A stretch of 21,797 bases of DNA from the NCBI GenBank assembly GCA_036897485.1, contig JAYMTF010001703.1, positions 1 to 21,797 on the forward strand, given 5' to 3'. The translations under genes and the position numbers were made by a program. This document shows positions 1 to 7,886 of the stretch, piece by piece (position 1 is the first letter of the stretch; each line of letters opens with the position of its first letter). This DNA comes from Pelargonium nanum (lineage: Eukaryota > Streptophyta > Magnoliopsida > Geraniales > Geraniaceae). Under the pieces are notes generated by a model. The model had not been told where the DNA came from. It worked only from the letters and a program-made list of their open reading frames with translations, and searched no databases.

Positions 1-312
1 TTCATGAACTCTTCCAAATAATTGTTACTCATGTTCTAATTCATTGACTCTTAAAAAGAACAAGTTCAATAAAATTATGGTTTGGTAACATTACTTAAAA
101 ATCAAATGCAGCTTCAAAATAATTTTTTTAGTAGTGATGTTTGTTTGCATAATTATGTGTGTAGAAATCAATGAATGTTGTTATAAAGTAAAAATAAAAA
201 GTAAATTTTTTTTTGAACTCATACTTCAAATATTGTAACAAAAGTATAATGACTAAAATGTGCATATGAATAATATATATATATATTTTCTGAACGGAAT
301 ATGCAACTTTTA

Positions 313-591
313 TTACTCAATAACCATCTCCGAAATTAACAACTGGGACATGTCAATAGGCGGCTGTAGACCCAACCAACCCTCTACTCCTGACATAGAA
401 CTCGACGATCTAGCTAATAAATGAGCCGCACGGTACGCAGACCGGCTTACCCAACTAAATTTAACGGAAATAAAACTAGCAGCAACTGACAAGATGTCAC
501 GAACTATCAGACCCAAGGCACTAGAATTCTCCTCCCTTCTGGTCTGCAAAACCGAAATAACTTCCTCAGCATCTGATTCTATCTCAATAAT
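313..591 (-). pseudogene. Retroelement RNase H domain remnant (RVT_3-like)
   Basis: A stretch of about 92 codons open on the minus strand reads like the C-terminal half of the RNase H domain found in plant non-LTR retrotransposons and their host-genome derivatives. Visible marks are an ESDA motif (codons near 580-568), then FSWVSRSA followed by RAAHLLAR, then a WLGLQPPIDMSQLL tail and a stop at 313-315. The family pattern is acidic E-S-D-A, then F-x-W-V-x-R-x-x-N-x-x-A-H/D-x-L-A. Here the usual Asn is Tyr (AYRAAH) and the last acidic position is His, as in many plant copies. No ATG start exists and the frame closes just upstream of 600, so there is no reverse transcriptase or N-terminal half. 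It is a broken fragment, probably not translated. Confidence 0.75.
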
Positions 592-1271
592 AATATTATA
601 TTAATAAAACTAAAATGAGGTAGCAACGCAGTTTTGAATATATTTTTTTGGGAGAAAACCTTCAAGTTCAATAAGTAAACAATAAATAATGTTTTTTCAT
701 AACATTAACCAACGGCTTTTCTCCTACAAAGGCATCTTGGTAACGAATGGGTAACATTAACATGTAACTAATTAATTTATATTACAAATAGGTTACAATA
801 TAGAAATAAAATATTTTTCACTTACTATTCTACTTTTATCTATATGATAGAAGTAAAAAGATTAGCTTATAATAGGACATGCATTGATTACAAAAATAAA
901 AATAAAAAATAAAAAATTACATGCAAAACTCGATTCACTTTTGGCAGCATATGAGAAGATGTGTTGGCGCTTTTGAACCTCCAAATTAACTGTTACTAAA
1001 CAAAGCTTTATTGTTTTTGACTTTTTTTCTTCTTCAGTGTCTCATGTTTTTGGTGTGAGGCATTTAAGTTCTTTTATTTTCATATTATGTTGCTATTTAG
1101 ACTAAACTACCCTCTAATAAATGCATTTGAGTTGTAAAAAGAGTGATTCTTTAGTGATAAAATATATGTTATCACTTAAAAAAATCCTTTTTTTTTCTTT
1201 TTCTTCTCTCTTTTCTCATTCACATTTCTTTTCATCATCCATCATGATCTCTTTTTTCTAGTGAGAGTTGA
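592..1271. other. AT-rich intergenic, no gene seen
   Basis: Low-complexity AT-rich DNA with A- and T-runs and no coding stretch of note. A pyrimidine-rich tract lies around 1190-1260. I see nothing functional here. Confidence 0.6.
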
Positions 1272-1512
1272 CTAGAGCATCTCGTGTACATTTTATGGGT
1301 ACTAAGACGACAAATATTATGTCACATGACTTAACACTCTTTTTTACTTTTCATTTTTCAACAACATGAATGTTAAGATAAGAGATACTATAAAATAGTA
1401 AGACTTAACAGTGGATGCTAAATTTAATATATAGTCTTTAACATCTCTATCAAATGAGTTTTAGACTCTTAGAGTCTCTATTGGAATCTCAACTGGAATA
1501 TGGAGATGCCCT
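1272..1512. mobile_element. Probable MITE (non-coding, short terminal inverted repeats)
   Basis: The left end contains AGAGCATCTCG (1274-1284). The right end contains GGAGATGCCCT (1502-1512), whose reverse complement AGGGCATCTCC matches the left end at 9 of 11 positions. About 240 bp of AT-rich non-coding sequence lies between. A possible TTGA direct repeat flanks the pair (1268-1271 and 1513-1516), but the edges are not certain. Plant MITEs with ends of the GAGCATCTCC kind are common. The size and the lack of an ORF fit a MITE, but the superfamily cannot be settled from this copy. Confidence 0.45.
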
Positions 1513-1900
1513 TTGATTTTCATAGTGGATATATGATACTACTTTCTTTTTAGCCTAAATGTCATCTTAGTGACTAGCTAATTATAAGTACTATGTATGT
1601 CCCAAAATTAATGTACTTGTTTTCATTTTGAGAAGTAAGTTAATTCTCATACTCTCATGATCACGTGTTTTAACAAATTTAAGAGATATTAACAGATCAA
1701 AGAAAAAACTAACTTATTACAAATATAATACTGATAATTCATACATAAATATAATATTAGTATCTACATGTACATATGTTGATCATAATCTAGCAGTCAT
1801 ATGTCCAACACTAATGTTTTGAAGAAGTCTCAGAGAAAATATGAAAGGACTGTAGATAGAAAAATATCAAATCATAGAAAGAAAATATTAGCTTATGTCA

Positions 1901-1950
1901 TTGACGGAGGCTTGGTAAAAATGGAGGCTTGATAAAAATCGAGCCGTCAA
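1901..1950. repeat. 17-bp tandem duplication inside a 7-bp inverted repeat
   Basis: Two adjacent 17-base units, GGAGGCTTGGTAAAAAT (1906-1922) and GGAGGCTTGATAAAAAT (1923-1939), differ at one base. The pair is bracketed by TTGACGG (1901-1907) and CCGTCAA (1944-1950), a perfect inverted repeat. Another TTGACGGCT lies near 2559. The rest of 1513-2130 is AT-rich with nothing else I can name. Confidence 0.6.
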
Positions 1951-2135
1951 ATAATATAAATATGTAAACACGGGTTCCAAATTCACAAGAAATGAATGAA
2001 AAATATTAAAGTGATTGTGCTCTAATGATTTGGGATAAGATGATGAATATAGAAGTGAGTGAAAGAAAATAATATTAATGTATCATGTACTAAATGAATA
2101 TGAAGTTTGTCATCACTTGATATATACGTTTTGTC

Positions 2136-2300
2136 CTCTATCTATTAGCAGCTTAAATTTTTGGGTTGAAGTCAAATTTAACATGGTATCAAAGTCTGGT
2201 TTGGTTTGGCAAAATTTGAACCTAGCGATCCGTCTTTGTTGTCCCTTCTTGGTCCACGTGCAGGGTGTGTTAATCCCCTGCACGTGAGACTAACCCTTTG
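2136..2300 (+). mobile_element. LTR 3' end plus tRNA-Met-type primer-binding site (truncated or solo retroelement)
   Basis: The stretch ending TTTAACA at 2183 is followed at once by TGGTATCAAAGTC (2184-2196). Plant LTR retrotransposons primed by initiator tRNA-Met carry TGGTATCAGAGC directly after the CA that ends the 5' LTR. Here the site is intact in its first eight bases and drifts after that. The preceding bases (pyrimidine-rich, then TTTTTGGGTTGAAGTC) also fit an LTR end. The 5' edge of the LTR is not determined. I found no second LTR copy downstream and no gag-pol reading frame, so this is a non-autonomous (TRIM/LARD-like) or truncated element. Confidence 0.5.
2255..2286. repeat. 11-bp perfect inverted repeat with two CACGTG cores
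   Basis: CACGTGCAGGG (2255-2265) and CCCTGCACGTG (2276-2286) are perfect inverted copies separated by 10 bases. Each arm contains the palindromic G-box core CACGTG. It lies about 70 bp inside the element after the primer-binding site, so it is probably part of the retroelement's untranslated leader rather than a host promoter site. Confidence 0.7.
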
Positions 2301-3290
2301 TGTGGCAGAGGCTCTTTTAGTCCGGGATGCGCTCAGTTGAGTCAAGGAGAGAGAATGAAATCAAGTGGTGGTGTAGACAAACGTTATTCTGATGGCGAAA
2401 ACGATATCTGAGAAGCCGGGATCTTTCAAATTTTGATTTAATTGTTTATGATATTTTAAAATTAAAACATGATTTCTTGAGTTTTTATTTTTGTTTCCAT
2501 TTATCACTATGCAAATAAGATATAACCCGATGTAGATAAACTAACAAGCTTTGTTGCATTGACGGCTAGAGTACATTCTTCATTATCTATACTTAAACTT
2601 GTTTGGTAATTAGATGCTAAATATATTCTTCTTTTCTTTTTTTTTTTTCTTCTTTGGGTAAAAGAAAATGAAACAAATTAGCATCCTATCTCTCTATAAA
2701 AAAAATAAATAAATAACGGAATGAAATCAATATGATTTGTACCCAAAAAATTCCGAGTTAAAAATAGTAAAATACCCTCACATTCAAGGAATAAAAAATA
2801 CAATATGCAAGTTACTTGCTCAATTCTCCGAACCTATCTCTAATCAAAATATGTTTATTACCATCTTTAATACATTTTCTTTTTATTCATTTATTTTGAT
2901 TTTGATTAGTTTAATATAGCATAAACAAATCTGAAATGCATGCATGGGAGTACATAAGTAAAAAGTCAATTAATCCCCAAATAAGGTATAGAATAAAACA
3001 TTTTCTTATATACCAAATATAGTATGGTAATAGCATTATGGTGCATTCAAATGATACATGAATGTGATAATATTTCAAGTCAAGTCCTCGTATTCTTTGA
3101 AGTTTGCATGTACCATGCAAATTACAAGTAAATGACCAAAATGGGCATAAGTTTTATGGGGAGATGAGCTTTTATTTATTTGTCAATATTAAACCCAATA
3201 AAGCTTATCATAAAAAATATATTTCATTTTACAAATAAAAATTATTTTCAAAATTCAACTTAATGTGAAAATTATTTCAAAATTCAATCA
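2301..3290. other. AT-rich intergenic, no gene seen
   Basis: There is a T/C-rich run at about 2626-2655 and long AT-rich stretches. Small open frames here have no family resemblance and no coding-like composition. I see no RNA gene. Confidence 0.6.
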
Positions 3291-4010
3291 AGAGGAGAAT
3301 TTAGCTAAGGAGATCCCAACTGACGACCACCACAATTAGCTCCTTTAATTACGAGCACCATTCCTCCAAGGTGTTTGTCCCTGCGATCAAGAAACTCCTC
3401 TTGATCTAAGGACGCGTTTCCTAATGTTGCGACGTTAATATTTAATTGGAAAAAATTTGGGCAAGCGTGCTCCTTGCTCGCCAATCATTTGACGTGCCCT
3501 ACGTCTAAGGGTTATACGTACAAAATTAAATAATTAAGCTATCACCATGGAGACCACAAGAAGAGTTTCTTACCCCTCATTTGTAGACGGTCGATACAAG
3601 GAGAGCTCCTTGCACATCTTTTCGTAAACAACCACTTCAAGGAGAGCTCCTCACCCCACATCAATACTTCCCTCCTACAAGGAGCTTCATAGATAACCTC
3701 AAAATTTAGTCTCCATTGGAGACCTCTAGAGTACGATACCCTCGTATGGTCACCTAATTAAGACTCTTTGTCTCATCGAGTTACACCAAGGTCCTCGCCA
3801 CACTAGATGACATTCAAGGCTCACTGCTTCTTCACCGAGTCACACCATGATCCCCGCCTCAACGGGTTACCTCCAAGTTTCTCACTTCATCGGACCACCA
3901 CCACGACGTCACGTTCCATCCGCACACTAAGATGATAACTGAAGTAGTAGAGGCTCTTAGGGACTCCACTTCTCCCCATAATGCTTGAAGGGCATACAGA
4001 AGCTCCACAA
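3291..4010. repeat. GC-richer repeat-like island, type unknown
   Basis: This stretch is distinctly richer in G and C than its flanks. It contains a 14-bp direct repeat CAAGGAGAGCTCCT (3597-3610 and 3638-3651). It also has loosely repeated phrases such as CATCGAGTTACACCA (3774) and CACCGAGTCACACCA (3833). No long open frame exists on either strand. The sharp composition change and internal repeats suggest a decayed transposable element, perhaps untranslated parts of an LTR element. GGAGAGCTCCT recurs at 20477-20487 in a second island. Confidence 0.35.
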
Positions 4011-4893
4011 TTTTAATCTCCTAATTAATTTATCGATTTAGATATTTTTATTGGAAACAATACGAGTGATAATTATTTTATACCATAATGATTTGATACA
4101 ATATTAATAAAGCGACATTTATTCGGTCAAATGAGCTTATAAATAAAGTGATAACTTTGTCCATTTGTCATCATAAATGAAGGAATCCCCGAGTTCAGAA
4201 TTTATGTCGCTAATGATTAGTTGCTACATATATATTGATTTCAATTAATACGAAAAGCTATAAACTTTCTATCATAACTATTTACACGTGTTCTTACCAT
4301 TGTCGTGACTTCTGCCAATTAATTAATGAAAGCTAAATTTGTCTAGTAGTTTTCTTAATCTTGCAACTCAGTTCAAATAATTACATAGTTCGATTTTATT
4401 GAACGTAACATTTTTTAACCTTTAATTAAGTATGGAGTGATCAAAACATAATAGATTGTTTACGAAAAATCTTACTTTCAAAAATAGAATTTATTTTATG
4501 ACTAGTTTACATGCACACGTAAAATTCGAATATAGGGTTTCAGTCATTTTATCCTCATAATAATCCGTCTTTTTTTCTTTTCATTTGGTAATATGGTATT
4601 GATTAATTTTTGTTTAATCTTCATAAGTAATATTATTAGCAATACTACTTTAAATTGGTATCCATTTTTTATTTGTGAAAGGATATAATATTTTCAAAAT
4701 AAATAAATAAATAAATTTGATTTTTTATTGAAAAACACTAATTAGTGTTCAACATTGTTTGATATTTGATCAAGTATACTTTGCATGAAATCTCTCTTCA
4801 AAATAAAAAAATTTTGTTTGTACAAAAGTAGAATAATTTCTCCTAGAGAACCATTTTTTGAATCCATGGATAAAGGTACTAAGCTTTCTTCTC
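4011..4893. other. AT-rich upstream region of the AHL gene
   Basis: No gene is seen. An AAAT microsatellite lies at about 4698-4716. A perfect 16-bp palindrome AACACTAATTAGTGTT lies at 4734-4749. This is distal promoter sequence for the gene that starts at about 5.06 kb. Confidence 0.5.
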
Positions 4894-4901
4894 AAACCCT
4901 A
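4894..4901 (+). promoter_or_regulatory. Telo-box-like motif AAACCCTA
   Basis: AAACCCTA lies about 130 bp upstream of the TATA box of the AHL gene. This motif is common in plant promoters, where it recruits telobox-binding factors. A single short match, so functional relevance is only suggested by position. Confidence 0.3.
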
Positions 4902-5030
4902 GTGGGAGTGAATTGGAGATTAAAAAAAAAATAAAAGATGATTTTATTTATTTACTTTGCAAAATACCTGATTGGCCATTTTTCGGACATGCAAAAGGGT
5001 AAAATGGTAACATGCAACATTTGCTCCTCC

Positions 5031-5038
5031 TATAAATA
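5031..5038 (+). promoter_or_regulatory. TATA box of the AHL gene
   Basis: TATAAATA follows a short C/T-rich stretch and lies about 235 bp before the ATG at 5267. Transcription would start at roughly 5060-5070, just before a CT-dinucleotide tract (about 5083-5100) of the kind often found in plant 5' leaders. Confidence 0.7.
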
Positions 5039-5130
5039 CCAACTAAACACAGCCTCCATCTCCGTCCTCACTACAACAAACAATCTCTCTCTCTCTCTCC
5101 TTTGTTGCTCTCTCGATCGCGCCTTTTGCA

Positions 5131-5234
5131 GTAAAGTTCGAAACTTTTCTTCTCCTTCCATTGTTTTCATATATAATTTTCTGATTCTTTTCTTCTCTCA
5201 CTATAATTATATCACTGTTAATTGTTTTGTTCAG
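5131..5234 (+). other. Probable 5'UTR intron of the AHL gene
   Basis: A donor GTAAAG at 5131 and an acceptor TTGTTCAG ending at 5234 enclose 104 bases of T-rich sequence with no ATG needed for coding. Splicing it would leave about 32 bases of leader before the ATG at 5267. The signals are good, but only the sequence supports this. Confidence 0.4.
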
Positions 5235-5266
5235 GAGTCGTACGTCCTTGTGATCATCAACCACCC

Positions 5267-7678
5267 ATGGAATTCAACAGCAACGCCGGAGCACCGTCCG
5301 ATTCGCCGGCCGACCCCATGGCCGGTTTATCAGCTGCCCAGCTGGCGCAAATGGCTTCAGAACAGCTCAGCATCGCTGACAGTTATTTTGCTGGATTTGA
5401 AGCTCTAACCACTGCTGGTCCATCATCGGCGCCGCCACCCAGCACAGTCGTCGGAGCTGTCCCACCACCCAGTGTACCCGTCGGAGATGTGCCACCACCC
5501 ACCGGAACAGTCGGTTCTGTGCCACCACCCAGCGCAGTCGCCGGAGCTGTGCCACCACCCACCGGACCCGTCGGTTCTGTGCCACCACCCAGCGGACCCG
5601 TCGGAGCCGTGCAACCACCAGCAGCTGGAATGGGTACCGGAGCGGAGGCTGCGACACCGGTGGCTCGACGGCCACAGACGTCGGAGAAGAAGAGCCGAGG
5701 GAGGCCCAAGGGCTCTGTTAACAGGCCAAAGCCCCGGCCAATTGGGGTGAGTTTTTTTTTTTTTTTTTTTTTAACTCTTTGATAGCAAAAAGTTTTCACC
5801 TTTCAATTGTTTTTGCGATTGGTTTTGAGTTTGGTGAATGTGCGCGTCTTTTTTTTTTAACAAGGAAATTAGGATATAAATATTTAAAATTTGTTGATTC
5901 CTTATATTACATACATGCAATCATAAAATTTGATTCCGTACAAATAACATGGTACGTTGCTGTTAAATAAAATTTGAAAATCCCACTTAAGCAAAACTTT
6001 GGGCCTGAATTGGGTCAAAATTCTATAATAAAAAAAATTGTTCAATGTGGGATTTTTATTTTGTTTGATGCTAGCTCCTGCACTGAAAAATGTTTTGGTT
6101 CTCAATTTGTGAGTCGAATGAAAAAATAATTAATATATAGGTCAATCATTGATTAGATCTTTGGTTTAGCGAATAGATCTGACTATCTAGGCTTTTTTTC
6201 CTTCATATTTCCTCTATAAGTGATTTTGTTGTTGTTGTTGTTGCTAAGCTTCTTCAATAGCTGATGCTAATTGGTCATGTCTTTTAATTGTTTAGTCCAT
6301 AATTTGTTGTAGATGGGTTCTTGAAAACATCTCTTATTTGTGAGTTTTATTTGGCTTTTGCGGAAGTGAATGTCTACGTACATTAAGATAAGAACAATTT
6401 CTTCCAAGAATTGGAGTTACACAGGAGTCTTGTAGGAAATTTCTCCACGGGAGGTTTCCCACAAATAATTCAATCTCAAATTTGCCCATGATTTTGTTAC
6501 GACTGATGACTAAAATAACTTGGTATGGTTAAAATTTAAATTTGTTTTGGTTATGTTAACCCAAAAAACACTTAATCTAGAGAAGATATGGGTTGATTTC
6601 AAATTTATATATACATTTACTCTAGTCAGGAAAACGTTCTAGTTTCATGACCTCGATGAAATATAGGTCGACCTAAACAAGCCCTTAATCAACTATCATT
6701 GTTTGTGTTTGCAATATAAATTTTGTACAAAAAAACAGGCCTATTTGATTCACATACAAACTTTTTTTATTTTCTCTCTTATCTATGCAGACTTACCGTC
6801 TAATGACGCCCCTGCCGTGACGGTCGCCGTGCCAGCCGCCGTGCCGGTCGCTGTGCCAGCCGCGGTGCCGGCCGGGATAGATTTTCGTGCTCATACGCTG
6901 GTTGTTGCTCCCGGAGAGGTACTATTCGATATGCTGAAACTAAATCACTCTCTCGCAGTCATTTTCCTATCCGTCTTTCAAATCTCTCACGTTGTTTCGT
7001 AATGATCAGGATGTGGCAATGAGACTATCTTTGTTTGCCGAAGAAATGAGCCCAAGAACCATTTTTGTGATAAGTGTAATTGGATCAGTTTCAAGCTCCG
7101 TTCTGTCCCAACCTGGTGTCCCCAGCTGTGGTATCCTCCGAAATGATGTGCGATCTCATGCTCGCTCCCATACATTGATCAGTTTCTTTGTATCATAAAA
7201 TTGTAATGACTTTTTGTTTCATTTTCAGACCATCTACCCGTTACAGCACATTAGCGGGACATGCGTACACACCAAAATTGGTGGTGTGTACGAGAGAAAT
7301 GGTGTGTTCAGTGCTTGCCTGGCTAATGCTGCCGGACAGACCGTTGGCGGTCAGATCGCCGGACCTCTCATAGCCGCACATCCGGTTATGGTATGTTTTT
7401 TTGTATGATATAGTTCCTAGCAAATTGTGATTTGCTTATCCGAATAATTTTTCGCTATAAATTGATCATAGTAGTTTGCTTATTGGGTGTGATCTTTTAT
7501 TTTTTTTCAGATTGTTGTGGGGAGCTTCATATTCCAAGACGTGGACGGAGAGGCAAAGACCCCTGTCGATGAATCTGCTCCGGGAGGACCATCCGGCGGA
7601 GGAAATGGCGCCTCAGGAGGACCATCCGGCGGAGGAGATGGCGCCTCGGGAGCTCCTCAAGCTGTCCCTACAATATGA
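5267..7678 (+). CDS. AT-hook motif nuclear-localized (AHL) protein with PPC/DUF296 domain, five exons
   Basis: Exons: 5267-5746, about 6791-6918, 7010-7147, 7229-7390 and 7511-7678 (stop 7676-7678). The product is about 360 residues. AHL proteins bind AT-rich DNA in the minor groove and form nuclear complexes through the PPC domain. Exon 1 (160 residues) carries an alanine-rich start, seven proline-rich decapeptides (55-124) and an AT-hook, KKSRGRPKGSVNRPKP (141-156, core RGRP). Exons 2-5 encode the PPC fold: AHTLVVAPGEDVAMRL, PRTIFVISVIGSVSSSVL, then QTVGGQIAGPLIAAHPVM and IVVGSF. The usual GRFEIL block reads TIYPLQHISG. The tail is Gly/Ser-rich. Introns 2-4 are phase 0 with standard borders. 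Exon 1 ends in phase 0 (IG before GTGAGT), yet exon 2 from 6791 needs one carried base. Ways out are a donor at 5751, an acceptor at 6738 adding 17 residues, or a lost G. Family is sure; junction is not. Confidence 0.85.
5429..5638 (+). repeat. Seven in-frame 30-bp repeats (decapeptide VPPPSxPVGx)
   Basis: Residues 55-124 of the AHL protein form seven 10-residue units: APPPSTVVGA, VPPPSVPVGD, VPPPTGTVGS, VPPPSAVAGA, VPPPTGPVGS, VPPPSGPVGA and a decayed VQPPAAGMGT. At DNA level the unit is 30 bp around GTGCCACCACCC. The array lies between the N-terminus and the AT-hook and is probably a flexible polyproline-type linker. The copy number is likely to vary between alleles. Confidence 0.9.
5747..6790 (+). 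other. Intron 1 of the AHL gene
   Basis: 1044 bp with a consensus donor GTGAGT and a T/C-rich acceptor ending ATGCAG. A run of 21 T (5752-5772) starts five bases inside the donor. A GTT microsatellite lies at about 6227-6243. No coding sequence or recognisable element is seen in it. Confidence 0.65.
6823..6870 (+). repeat. Two in-frame 24-bp tandem copies (VAVPAAVP)
   Basis: 6823-6846 and 6847-6870 differ at two bases and both encode VAVPAAVP, in exon 2 of the AHL gene just before the PPC domain. This is a local slippage duplication that keeps the frame. Confidence 0.85.
7583..7648 (+). repeat. Two in-frame 33-bp tandem copies (GGPSGGGxGAS)
   Basis: 7583-7615 and 7616-7648 are nearly identical and encode GGPSGGGNGAS then GGPSGGGDGAS in the C-terminal tail of the AHL protein, after the PPC domain. 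Confidence 0.85.
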
Positions 7679-7886
7679 TGGCCAAGTTTGGTTCCTTGTT
7701 GTACTAGCTAGGTGTTTGCTACAACATTGCTATAACATTTCTGTTGATGGTTTTTGTTAAGAGTATCATTTGAGACTATTGAGTTTCTGTTTGGGAAATT
7801 TAAGTCTTGTGTCAATAATCTTTACCGTTTGTTTTTAATTTGTCATAATTATATGATCATATTTCGTCTTGAAAAACTTGCAATGT

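Noticed and set aside
2737..3120. Small ORFs on both strands
   Set aside because: AT-driven composition, no family resemblance, no splice or promoter context.
5367..5799. Several minus-strand frames over AHL exon 1
   Set aside because: They arise from the GC-rich 30-bp repeats read backwards. The plus-strand frame has the AT-hook and proper splice signals.
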